The notes beneath the pieces are model-generated. The model made no database searches. It saw nothing but the letters and a program-made list of their open reading frames with translations, and was not told the origin of the DNA. Source: Nitratireductor sp. (GTDB lineage Bacteria; Pseudomonadota; Alphaproteobacteria; Rhizobiales; Rhizobiaceae). From it: a DNA stretch of 64,000 nt. Of the stretch, positions 44,382-53,165 are shown piece after piece. The stretch's first letter is position 1; every line of letters starts with the position of its first letter. The stretch lies in the NCBI GenBank assembly GCA_017854535.1, contig JAFMHL010000004.1:42403-106402 (forward strand), written 5' to 3'. A program made the translations under genes and the position numbers.

Positions 44382-46289
44382 ATGAACCGAGTATCTAAAA
44401 TTGCTGCAGCTATGACAGCTGGCCTTTGGTTGTGCTTTTTCGGGGCTATTGCCCAAGCGCAAACAGTTGAAGAACCGTCATATCTTGCATCGAGAATTGC
44501 ATCAGGCGAATTACCGGAAATGGCCAAACGCTTACCGGATAACCCGTTAGTGATTGATATTCCGGCATTGGGCAGAGAATACGGAACATATGGCGGCTCC
44601 ATTCGAACCTTGATGGCGAGTTCAAAGGATATTCGTATGCTGACTGTCTACGGATATGCTCGGCTTGTGGGCTTCGACAATGAATTGAATTTATCTGCTG
44701 ATATCCTCGAAAGCTACGATGTTGAAGAAGGGCGAATTTTCACATTTAAAATTCGCGCCGGGCATAAATGGTCCGACGGACATCCTTTTACGTCGGAAGA
44801 TTTTAAATATTACTGGGAAGATGTTCGTCTAAATGAAGAGCTTTCGCGCAGCGAAGACAGCACTGAGATGCTGGTGGAAGGGAACCTTCCAACCTTTGAA
44901 GTGATCGATGATCTTACTGTTCGTTACACTTGGGAAAAACCGAACCCATTATTTCTTGGATCTCTTGCCGGACCTCGGCCTAATGTGATTTTTCTGCCTG
45001 CCCACTATATGAAACAATTTCATGTAAACCATGCAGACAAAGCAACGCTGGACAAAATAGTGACAGACGCAGGTGAGCGCAGCTGGGTTTCCTTGCATAT
45101 CAATAAAGGCAGATACTATCGTCCGGAAAATCCGGAATTACCGCGCCTTGACCCCTGGCTAAACCAAACTGCACCGCCAGCAGAGCAGTTCACCTTTATT
45201 CGCAACCCGTATTTCCACAGGGTCGATGACCGTGGCATGCAATTGCCTTACATTGATGAGATCATTGTTGGTATCAGCTCAGCAGAAATTATTCCTGCGA
45301 AGACAGGTAGTGGCGAAGTGGATCTGCAAGCTAGATATTTACGCTTCTCCGACTACACATTTTTGAAGTCTGCGTCGAAAGATCAAAAATACAATGTTGG
45401 TCTATGGCAGGAAGGAAAAGGATCTCAGCTTGCTATCTTTCCCAACATGAACACCAATGACGAAACATGGCGCACGGTGTTTCGCGATGTCCGTTTCCGC
45501 CGTGCCCTTTCGCTCGCCGTTGATCGTGAAGAGCTGAACCAGCAATTCTTTTTTGGCCTTGGTCGCCCAAGCGGCAATACGGTGATGGAAGAGTCTCCAT
45601 TGTACGACGAGAAATATGCGTCCGCTTGGACTGAGCTTGACGTTGATCAAGCGAATAGTCTGCTGGATGAGATGGGTTTGGAAAAAAGTCCTGACGGTGT
45701 GCGTATTCTTTCAGATGGGCGACCAGCGGAGATCGTTCTTGAAGGAGCGGGCAGCAGTGAAGAAACTGATATTGCAGAATTGCTGAAATTTTATTGGTCA
45801 AAAATAGGGATAAAGATTTTCCCGCGTAACATTCCGCGAGACAATCTTCGCCGTAGAGCGCTGGCTGGTGAAACACTCATGTCGATGGATCTTGGATTGG
45901 ATCTTGGATTGGCTGTTCCTGATCTGACACCGAATGAACTTTCGCCTACTTCTCAATCGCAGACCAACTGGCCCAAATGGGGCAATTATTATGATAGCAA
46001 TAAAGTCGCTGGCGAGGCGCCTGATCTTCCCGAAGTGGTTCGGTTGAACGAGTTGTTTAAAGCTTGGTCTGTTTCAGGCACAACGGAAGAGCGTGAAGGA
46101 ATATGGGCTGAGATGCTTGATATTTATTCAGATCAGGTGTTTTCAATCGGAACTGTGAATGGCGTCATGCAGCCAATTGTTTCGCGGGACACATTGAAGA
46201 ATATTCCAGAAACAGGAATATTCACCTTCGCCCCTTCTGCTTACTTTGGCACGTATCATATGGATACGTTCTATTTTGACCAAAAGTAG
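44382..46289 (+). CDS. Peptide-type ABC importer, extracellular binding protein (family 5)
   Basis: A 635-residue SBP_bac_5 protein from ATG 44382 with GGGGGGAAC upstream; a longer in-frame start lies inside the ATPase gene. Signal peptide SKIAAAMTAGLWLCFFGAIA with cleavage near AQAQ. Domain features: YGTYGGSIRTLMASSKD, FTFKIRAGHKWSDGHPFTSE (~125), VRFRRALSLAVDREELNQQF (~370). Ligand unknown (peptides or glycoconjugate fragments). Confidence 0.92.
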   Translation: MNRVSKIAAAMTAGLWLCFFGAIAQAQTVEEPSYLASRIASGELPEMAKRLPDNPLVIDIPALGREYGTYGGSIRTLMASSKDIRMLTVYGYARLVGFDNELNLSADILESYDVEEGRIFTFKIRAGHKWSDGHPFTSEDFKYYWEDVRLNEELSRSEDSTEMLVEGNLPTFEVIDDLTVRYTWEKPNPLFLGSLAGPRPNVIFLPAHYMKQFHVNHADKATLDKIVTDAGERSWVSLHINKGRYYRPENPELPRLDPWLNQTAPPAEQFTFIRNPYFHRVDDRGMQLPYIDEIIVGISSAEIIPAKTGSGEVDLQARYLRFSDYTFLKSASKDQKYNVGLWQEGKGSQLAIFPNMNTNDETWRTVFRDVRFRRALSLAVDREELNQQFFFGLGRPSGNTVMEESPLYDEKYASAWTELDVDQANSLLDEMGLEKSPDGVRILSDGRPAEIVLEGAGSSEETDIAELLKFYWSKIGIKIFPRNIPRDNLRRRALAGETLMSMDLGLDLGLAVPDLTPNELSPTSQSQTNWPKWGNYYDSNKVAGEAPDLPEVVRLNELFKAWSVSGTTEEREGIWAEMLDIYSDQVFSIGTVNGVMQPIVSRDTLKNIPETGIFTFAPSAYFGTYHMDTFYFDQK

Positions 46290-46297
46290 GAATACCG

Positions 46298-47296
46298 ATG
46301 GTTAATTATCTACTATATAGGCTCGCTGCAGCAGTTCCGACATTGTTTCTGATTTCGCTGTTGATTTTTGCAGTGATCGAACTTCCGCCCGGAGATTATT
46401 TCGAAACGTTTCTTGCTGAACAAGAAGCGCTTGGAGAAACGGTCGATCCAAAGAAGATTGAATATTTGAAGGAGACCTATGGTTTTGATCAACCCATGCC
46501 CATTCGCTATGCGAGTTGGGTCTGGGGCTTGTTGCATGGCGATCTAGGCTATTCGTTTGAATACGAACTTCCGGTAAACGACGTTATTGGCAGCCGCGTA
46601 TGGATGACCATGTTGGTATCTTTCATCACCATCATTTTCACCTGGTTGATCGCTTTCCCAATCGGGATTTATTCTGCAACGCACAAATACTCTTGGGGCG
46701 ATTACGGCCTGACATTTATTGGTCTTCTCGGCCTTGCAACACCAAACTTTCTGCTGGCCCTAATCTTGATGTATTTTGCCAATGTCTGGTTTGGAACTTC
46801 CATTGGACATTTGATGGATGCCGAGTTTATTGACCAACCCATGAGTTGGGCAAAGTTTGTTTCGGTGGTTGAACACCTCGTGATACCAGTGATCGTGATT
46901 GGAACGGCGGGAACAGCGGCTATGATCCGCCGTCTACGCGCGAACCTTTTAGACGAGTTGCAAAAGCAATATGTAACCACAGCGAAAGCCAAAGGTGTCC
47001 CGCCATTCAAAGCGCTGGTAAAATACCCGCTTCGCATGTCTCTCAACTTTTTCATTTCGGACATTGGCAGCATTTTGCCTTCCGTGATTTCAGGTGCCGA
47101 GGTTGTTGCGATTGTTCTTTCGCTTGAGACAACAGGCCCCCTTCTGATTAGCGCGCTCAAAAGTCAGGATATGTATCTTGCTGGATCGTTCCTGATGATG
47201 CTCGCAGTACTGACGGTGATTGGTGTTTTGATTTCTGACATTGCACTGGCCTTCCTCGATCCTCGCATTCGGTTGAAGGGCGGGAGACAGAAATGA
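46298..47296 (+). CDS. Peptide-type ABC importer permease (DppB-like)
   Basis: A 332-residue inner-membrane protein with six membrane segments. DppB-type N-terminus MVNYLLYRLAAAVPTLFLIS, ETYGFDQPMPIRYASW (~59), GTAGTAAMIRRLRANLLDEL (~205) and the EAA loop YVTTAKAKGVPPFKALVKYP (~228). It overlaps the next permease by 4 bp. Confidence 0.94.
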   Translation: MVNYLLYRLAAAVPTLFLISLLIFAVIELPPGDYFETFLAEQEALGETVDPKKIEYLKETYGFDQPMPIRYASWVWGLLHGDLGYSFEYELPVNDVIGSRVWMTMLVSFITIIFTWLIAFPIGIYSATHKYSWGDYGLTFIGLLGLATPNFLLALILMYFANVWFGTSIGHLMDAEFIDQPMSWAKFVSVVEHLVIPVIVIGTAGTAAMIRRLRANLLDELQKQYVTTAKAKGVPPFKALVKYPLRMSLNFFISDIGSILPSVISGAEVVAIVLSLETTGPLLISALKSQDMYLAGSFLMMLAVLTVIGVLISDIALAFLDPRIRLKGGRQK

Positions 47297-48468
47297 AGAC
47301 TTCTATCCCAAAAAACGGCGAGCCGATGGGGCATTTTGTTTCCGACGCCGCATTTGATCCCCATTCTATTGAGCAATTAAACGACGAGCAAAAAGCATAT
47401 TACCTTGCCTCTCAAAAGAAGTTGATGTGGTGGAAGTTCAAGCTGCACAAGCTGGCAGTGGTATCGGGGATTTTTCTCGCGCTTGTTTATATCTCAATTT
47501 TATTTTCTGAGTTTTTGGCTCCCTATGATCTAAATCATCGCCATGTCAAAAACATCTATCAACCCCCTCAGTCAGTTCACCTCTTTCATGAAGGCCAATT
47601 TGTTGGGCCATTTGTCTATGGCACTAAATATGAATTAAATTTGGAGACGTTGGCGCGAACTTATGCGCCCGATTCTAAGAAAATATACAAACTCAGCTTT
47701 TTCTGTTCCGGTGATAAATACAAATTCTGGGGCGTTATCCCTGCAGATAACCACCTGGTTTGTGTCGAAAAAGGCGGAACATTGTTTCTGTTAGGGACCG
47801 ATAGACTTGGCCGCGATATGCTTTCGCGCATCATCTATGGTACGCGTATTTCCATGACCATCGGCCTTATCGGCATTGCGATCAGCTTTATTCTTGGTAT
47901 CTCAATTGGCGGAATGGCTGGCTATTACGGTGGCTGGGTCGACAATATTGTTCAGCGTATTATCGAGGTTATTCAAAGTATTCCAAGCATCCCTCTCTGG
48001 TTGGCGATCGCGGCTATTATTCCGGTCAGTTGGAGCCCTATTCTTGTTTACTTCGCGATTTCTGTTGTGCTCGCGCTTCTAGATTGGACGGGCCTTGCGC
48101 GAGCGGTGCGCTCAAAACTATTATCGCTCCGTGAAGAAGACTATGTTTTGGCTGCTGAGTTGATGGGTGCAAAACCGCGCCGTATTATTTTACGCCATCT
48201 GGTTCCCGGTTTTATGAGCCATCTCATCGCTTCGGCAACTTTGACCATACCAAGTATGATACTTGGCGAGACTGCACTCAGTTTCTTAGGACTTGGCTTG
48301 CGGCCTCCGGTAACCAGTTGGGGCGTACTGCTCAACGAAGCGCAGAACATTAATGTAGTGGTATTGTATCCTTGGCTGATTTTGCCAGTGGTTCCGGTCG
48401 TGCTGGTAATTCTGGCTTTTAACTTCCTTGGTGACGGCCTGCGTGATGCGGCCGATCCATACGCCTAG
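47293..48468 (+). CDS. Peptide-type ABC importer permease (DppC-like)
   Basis: A 391-residue permease. After a soluble N-terminal lead it has a first membrane segment (LAVVSGIFLALVYISILFS), then a periplasmic insertion of about 100 residues, longer than in typical DppC. The core follows: LLGTDRLGRDMLSRIIYGTR (~162), GLIGIAISFILGISIGGMAG and the EAA motif DYVLAAELMGAKPRRIILRH (~283). Translation is coupled to dppB-like by ATGA overlap. Confidence 0.93.
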   Translation: MKTSIPKNGEPMGHFVSDAAFDPHSIEQLNDEQKAYYLASQKKLMWWKFKLHKLAVVSGIFLALVYISILFSEFLAPYDLNHRHVKNIYQPPQSVHLFHEGQFVGPFVYGTKYELNLETLARTYAPDSKKIYKLSFFCSGDKYKFWGVIPADNHLVCVEKGGTLFLLGTDRLGRDMLSRIIYGTRISMTIGLIGIAISFILGISIGGMAGYYGGWVDNIVQRIIEVIQSIPSIPLWLAIAAIIPVSWSPILVYFAISVVLALLDWTGLARAVRSKLLSLREEDYVLAAELMGAKPRRIILRHLVPGFMSHLIASATLTIPSMILGETALSFLGLGLRPPVTSWGVLLNEAQNINVVVLYPWLILPVVPVVLVILAFNFLGDGLRDAADPYA

Positions 48469-48479
48469 GGTCTAACTCA

Positions 48480-48507
48480 ATCCCATTGATCAGTTCATCA
48501 ATGGGAT
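48480..48507. terminator. Bidirectional hairpin between importer and glycosyltransferase genes
   Basis: ATCCCATTGAT (48480-48490) pairs perfectly with ATCAATGGGAT (48497-48507), 6-base loop. No T-run on either side, but its position between converging genes suits a terminator. Confidence 0.65.
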
Positions 48508-48514
48508 AGTCACA

Positions 48515-49759
48515 TCAGACTTTTGATAAACTTTCGCGCAAATATTTCGCAAGAGGTTCCATGGAGGCATGATGCTCAAAATGTTCATGCACGATTTTTG
48601 CGCCCATCTCACCCATTTGCTTGCGCAATTTGGGATCACGAATGGCCGTTTCCAGAGCCTTGGCCAAGGCAGAAACATCATCGGGCGGAACCAACAGCCC
48701 ATTCTGATCATCTCGAACCAATTCTGGAACACCTGATATGGGTGTGGAAATAACCATTACGCCTTGGCTTTGCGCTTCTACCAAAACATTTGGCAAGCCA
48801 TCGCGATCACCAGATTTTGCAATTCTGCAGGGAAGCACAAATAGATCGCTATCTTGATATTGTTTGATAACATCTGCTTGCCCCATGGATCCGGCAAAGG
48901 TGACTTTTTTTGTGATGCCTAATTCTTCAACAAGAGCTTTGATTTTTTCAGAATCTTCTCCTGTGCCCACTTGGGTCCAATGCCAATGAAGATCAGTTGG
49001 CAATTGGGCCAAGGCCGCAACCAAAGTATCCAGCCCTTTTTTATCAACCGGACGGGCAACCGTTAAAAGACGAACGGTATTCTTTTCATCTTTACCGTCC
49101 CCACCTAAAGCAATGCTTCTACGTTTTGAGAACTTTGACAGGTCTAACCCGTGATATACCAGCCTGACTTTGTCAGGTTGATCTGCCAGCCCCTGGAGGT
49201 GCGCATGGCCATTGCTGGTGCAGGTAACCAACCATTCCATGCTAGCCAATTTATCTTTGAGTTCCCAATCAGGAGATGTCCAAATATCTTTTGCATGAGC
49301 GGACGCAGACCAAGGCTTGCCTAGAATATCCGCGGCATATTTGGCAACAGAGGAAGGCGTATGAATAAAATGGCTATAGATCAATGCGCCATCGTCAGGA
49401 AATTCTGCCGTTAGCACCAATGCCTGACCGAAACGACGAAACCGATTTGGCGTAAAGTCGCGGCGAAGATCAGCTATCCAATCTTTGAACGCTTTCTTGT
49501 ATCCCTTGTGCTTTCGTGCTTTCCACCAGGCTTTCAAAATACGCTTGGGTTCTTGATATAAATATTCAGGCAAATATAACAGCGGTGCTTTTATGGCTTC
49601 ATGAACAGGATGTAGTTTTGCACTTGTAGGATGGCGCAGTGACACAATCGTTACGCTGAAACCCATTTGCTCAAGGGAATATATTTCTTGGGCAATAAAG
49701 GTTTCCGAAAGGCGCGGATAACCCTTTAGAACCAAAACTATTCTTTTGGATATTGTCAT
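48515..49759 (-). CDS. Family 4 glycosyltransferase
   Basis: A 414-residue GT-B enzyme: SKRIVLVLKGYPRLSETFIA at the N-terminus (typical of exopolysaccharide GT4 enzymes), RLLTVARPVDKKGLDTLVAA (~230), and FVLPCRIAKSGDRDGLPNVL with VEAQSQGVMVISTPISGVPE (~315-345) as the donor-binding region. It follows the MurG-like gene by 3 bp on the same strand, so the two form a unit paralogous in layout to 36.6-38.9 kb. Confidence 0.92.
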   Translation of the reverse strand: MTISKRIVLVLKGYPRLSETFIAQEIYSLEQMGFSVTIVSLRHPTSAKLHPVHEAIKAPLLYLPEYLYQEPKRILKAWWKARKHKGYKKAFKDWIADLRRDFTPNRFRRFGQALVLTAEFPDDGALIYSHFIHTPSSVAKYAADILGKPWSASAHAKDIWTSPDWELKDKLASMEWLVTCTSNGHAHLQGLADQPDKVRLVYHGLDLSKFSKRRSIALGGDGKDEKNTVRLLTVARPVDKKGLDTLVAALAQLPTDLHWHWTQVGTGEDSEKIKALVEELGITKKVTFAGSMGQADVIKQYQDSDLFVLPCRIAKSGDRDGLPNVLVEAQSQGVMVISTPISGVPELVRDDQNGLLVPPDDVSALAKALETAIRDPKLRKQMGEMGAKIVHEHFEHHASMEPLAKYLRESLSKV

Positions 49760-49762
49760 GAA

Positions 49763-50956
49763 TCAGACCAAGCGAATGGTTTTTTTGGCGGTAGCCGTTT
49801 CACCAATGATAGCGTGTACCCGTTCGCAAATCCGGCTTAGACCTTTCATATCTGGCTTTACTGGCGCCTCAGATGGTAATCTGCGCCGACGGATTGACTT
49901 AACAGCTTGGTGGAAAATCTGCGGATTTATCGCTTCTGAAATCTCGAGCACTGATGACCAACCCAGTGAAGCCGAGCGATAGGCCCTAATGCGTTGCTCC
50001 AAACGGGGTACTGAACGGGGAACATAGACAGCATGCTTGTCGAATGTGAGAACTTCGCAGAAGGTATTATAGCCACACATGCCGATAAGAAATTCAGCAT
50101 CAGCAATATATTTTTCCAATTCAGGATCAAAGCCGATCAGCAATATATTTGGAATTCCCGCAGCCTCTGCCCGAATTTTCTCGCCCTCTTTTGTTCCCAT
50201 AAACGGGCCAAGGACCATAACAAAATTATCACCGCTATCAGGATTTTGTCGCGCCATTTTTATCGTCGAGCGCATCAATTCGTATCCATCGCCACCGCCG
50301 CCTGCTGTCACCAGAATATATTTGTCAAACGGAAGCTTTGGGATTTCCAACTCAACCCCACTACCATTGGTTCTATTTAGAAAGCCTGTGTAGTGAACTT
50401 TATTCGTTACAGATTCCGGCAAGTCTAATTCTTGTAACGGATCGTAGAAGTTTTCAGGACCGTAGACCCATATCTCATCATACAAAGTATCGATATGATC
50501 GTAGATGCCTTTGCGGTCCCATTCCACCTTCAGAATGTCAGGTGCATCCAATACATCCCTTAGCCCGAGAACGGTTTTTGTGCCGCGTGCTTTTGCAGAC
50601 AAAAGTGCATTTAAGAGTTCTTTACGGAATCCAAGTGGCTCTTTGTCCACAATTAACATGTCCGGATTCCATTCCTCCATAAAATCTTCAATTGCAGAAG
50701 CACGGGCGTTCACTGTGAAATCAAGGCCAGCCCCATCTTCCAGAGAGGTATAGGTGCCATCGGAACGTTTAGTAACCGGCGGAATCTGAAGATAGATAAT
50801 CTGGTCAAGAAAATTGAACGTACCCGCAAATGGCGATCCTGTAATAATAGCGATTTCCGCATTTTCAAAACGGGTTGCCAAAGCATGGGCAATGGTTCTG
50901 GAACGGCGCAAATGGCCGAGTCCGAAAGTGTCATGGCTGTAGAGAAGAATTCGCAT
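49763..50956 (-). CDS. GT28/MurG-like glycosyltransferase
   Basis: A 397-residue protein starting MRILLYSHDTFGLGHLRRSR; the GLGH loop and the C-terminal YILVTAGGGGDGYELMRSTI (~205) and LIGMCGYNTFCEVLTFDKHA (~302) match MurG-related transferases. It precedes a GT4 gene in the same direction. Similar in architecture to the 36.6-kb enzyme though clearly diverged. Acceptor unknown. Confidence 0.87.
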   Translation of the reverse strand: MRILLYSHDTFGLGHLRRSRTIAHALATRFENAEIAIITGSPFAGTFNFLDQIIYLQIPPVTKRSDGTYTSLEDGAGLDFTVNARASAIEDFMEEWNPDMLIVDKEPLGFRKELLNALLSAKARGTKTVLGLRDVLDAPDILKVEWDRKGIYDHIDTLYDEIWVYGPENFYDPLQELDLPESVTNKVHYTGFLNRTNGSGVELEIPKLPFDKYILVTAGGGGDGYELMRSTIKMARQNPDSGDNFVMVLGPFMGTKEGEKIRAEAAGIPNILLIGFDPELEKYIADAEFLIGMCGYNTFCEVLTFDKHAVYVPRSVPRLEQRIRAYRSASLGWSSVLEISEAINPQIFHQAVKSIRRRRLPSEAPVKPDMKGLSRICERVHAIIGETATAKKTIRLV

Positions 50957-51265
50957 ATGATTGAATATTTACAGCCGTTGACAAAATTATCTTTTAACAA
51001 TGCCCAAATCTGGCATGCTTGCACTCGGGAATCCAGTAAAACTTTGTTTTTAAGTTACAAATTGAATTGATGAGGTTTTGATATCACAGGTCAGATTTGC
51101 AAATTTAAAGAGTTTTTCGTTCGTTTACCCTGATTTCAGCAATAAGCCCGCTTTGCGAATTGCCATACGCCCTTAAGAAGGTTCTAAACAGTGAAAATTC
51201 TGGTTGGTAGATGCTAATTTGGCAATTTGATCTAACCTTAGTAGTCAAAAACAGGGAACTTTATC
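50957..51265. other. Intergenic region upstream of kynureninase
   Basis: A 309-bp gap between divergent genes. It contains a TTGACA near 50979-50984 without a convincing partner box, and AGGGAACT before the kynU start. No repeat or small gene was evident. Confidence 0.5.
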
Positions 51266-52471
51266 ATGCCCATAAATAGTCCAACAAATTTACCGCGCAA
51301 GGATTTGTTCGAAATTCCAAGCGACATACTTTATCTGGATGGTAACTCCCTTGGCCCACTCCCCAAAGGTGCCAGTGCCCGGGTTGCAAATATGATCCAG
51401 AACGAATGGGGAAAGAGCCTTATCAAAGGCTGGAACGATGCTGGGTGGATGAACCAGCCCTCAGCCCTTGGGGACATAATTGGTCAGCTTATTGGCGCGC
51501 CAAAGGGCAGCATTGTTGTGGGCGATACGCTTTCGATCAAGGTTTATCAGGCACTTGCCGCTGCCTTGGAACTGCGGCCGACAAGAAAGATTATCCTTTC
51601 TGATAGTGGTAATTTCCCAACAGATTTATATATGGCGCAGGGATTAATCCATTCGCTCAAACAAGGACATGAATTGCGCGTTGTTGATCCTTTGTGTGTT
51701 CATGATCACATAGATGAAAACGTGGCTGCGGTGATGCTGACAGAGGTCGATTATCGTTCTGGTCGCAAGCACGACATGCAAACGATCACGGAAATGGCTC
51801 ATGCCAAGGGTGCGGTGATGATCTGGGACCTTGCCCACAGCGCTGGTGCTATACCGGTTGATCTTGCTGCTTCCAATTGCGAATTTGCCGTTGGGTGTAC
51901 TTACAAATATCTCAATGGAGGGCCGGGAGCGCCTGCCTTTATTTATGTGAGGCCTGATCTGTCTGGTGCCATTAAACCTGCTCTATCCGGCTGGCTTGGG
52001 CACGACGCCCCTTTTGCCTTTGAGCAAGGTTATAGACCAGCAAATAGCATTGAACGCATGCGTGTTGGAACGCCGCCCGTCATTCAAATGGCAGCTTTGG
52101 AAGCTGCGCTGATAGTCTGGGAAGATGTTTCCATAATTGATATCCGGGAGGCATCCATTTCACTGTCAGAACGGTTTATCGCGTTAGTTGAAGCCCATTG
52201 CCCACAACTCACACTAGCCAGCCCAAGAAAACCAGAAGAGCGAGGTAGCCAAGTTTCTTTTGCTTTCGAACATGGATATGCGGCCATGCAGGCCTTGATT
52301 GAGCGGGGCGTGATTGGCGACTTTCGCGCACCAAACATCATGCGCTTTGGTTTCACGCCACTATATCTAGACGAAGCAGACATAGAGGCCGCGGTTGAAA
52401 TTCTTAAGACAATCATGGACAGCAAATTGTGGGATAACCCTAAATATCAAAAAACCAATCGCGTGACCTAA
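51266..52471 (+). CDS. kynU: Kynureninase
   Basis: A 401-residue PLP enzyme that cleaves kynurenine to anthranilate and alanine. Signatures: DILYLDGNSLGPLPKGASAR (~18-37), LTEVDYRSGRKHDM (~158), MIWDLAHSAGAIPVDLAAS (~188) and the PLP-lysine segment FAVGCTYKYLNGGPGAPAF (~210). No other kynurenine-pathway gene is nearby, so it stands alone. It ends 16 bp before the convergent tetR gene. Confidence 0.93.
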   Translation: MPINSPTNLPRKDLFEIPSDILYLDGNSLGPLPKGASARVANMIQNEWGKSLIKGWNDAGWMNQPSALGDIIGQLIGAPKGSIVVGDTLSIKVYQALAAALELRPTRKIILSDSGNFPTDLYMAQGLIHSLKQGHELRVVDPLCVHDHIDENVAAVMLTEVDYRSGRKHDMQTITEMAHAKGAVMIWDLAHSAGAIPVDLAASNCEFAVGCTYKYLNGGPGAPAFIYVRPDLSGAIKPALSGWLGHDAPFAFEQGYRPANSIERMRVGTPPVIQMAALEAALIVWEDVSIIDIREASISLSERFIALVEAHCPQLTLASPRKPEERGSQVSFAFEHGYAAMQALIERGVIGDFRAPNIMRFGFTPLYLDEADIEAAVEILKTIMDSKLWDNPKYQKTNRVT

Positions 52472-52487
52472 TTTTGTTTGTCGTATC

Positions 52488-53165
52488 TCATGTATTTAGG
52501 GTCTGGACGCGCTTGGTGTAGGCGATAAATGCCTCGACTTCCTCTAGCTGCGGCTGCACCCCGGTGAAGCCATAAAGATAAGCGTCTAAACGAGACATTC
52601 TTTCATCCATCGGTTCACTCTGGTCCAGTGCATGATAGCCAAGCTGCATGAAATATAAGATACGCGCTCTAGCATCCGCATCGGCCTGCTCAAATTCAAA
52701 TTTTTGGTACATGGCTGTGACCGCTATCACGCGGGCCTTGTCCGCTTTGTCTATGCGTGTTCGCACACTTCCCTCGCGCCTCGACCATTCGCGAACGGCA
52801 AAATCCAACCCTTGATCAAACAAATTGGGATCAATGAAACATTTGAAAAAATTACAAAGCGCTCCGGTAATTGTGCCGGCCGGCATTGAACAATGCTCAA
52901 TAATTGTTCGCGTGTTTTGCTCTTCCCACAGCACAAGCAAAGCGTTGAGAAGATCTTTTCGGCTTTTGAAATACCAATAAAAACTGGACCGCGAGACATC
53001 GAGCCTCTCACTGATGGTAAGCACTTTGACTTCGCCTACCCCATCGCTGACCAAAATTTCCCTTGCAACATTTAGCCAGTCTTCGCGCGTTGCTTTTATA
53101 TGTGCTGGCAAAGGCTCCTTTAGCGAACTTCCGGTTTTAATAATTTTGAGCGAATCTGGTTCCAT
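52488..53165 (-). CDS. TetR-family regulator of the methylamine-type cluster
   Basis: A 225-residue regulator with a TetR helix-turn-helix (VKVLTISERLDVSRSSFYWYFKSRKDLL, ~46-73) and an unassigned C-terminal ligand domain. Its ATG directly abuts the TAG stop of the MttB-like gene in the same frame, with no good ribosome site, so it depends on coupling or read-through. As the last gene of the DMGDH-MttB operon, it is the likely binder of the palindrome upstream of that operon. Confidence 0.9.
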   Translation of the reverse strand: MEPDSLKIIKTGSSLKEPLPAHIKATREDWLNVAREILVSDGVGEVKVLTISERLDVSRSSFYWYFKSRKDLLNALLVLWEEQNTRTIIEHCSMPAGTITGALCNFFKCFIDPNLFDQGLDFAVREWSRREGSVRTRIDKADKARVIAVTAMYQKFEFEQADADARARILYFMQLGYHALDQSEPMDERMSRLDAYLYGFTGVQPQLEEVEAFIAYTKRVQTLNT

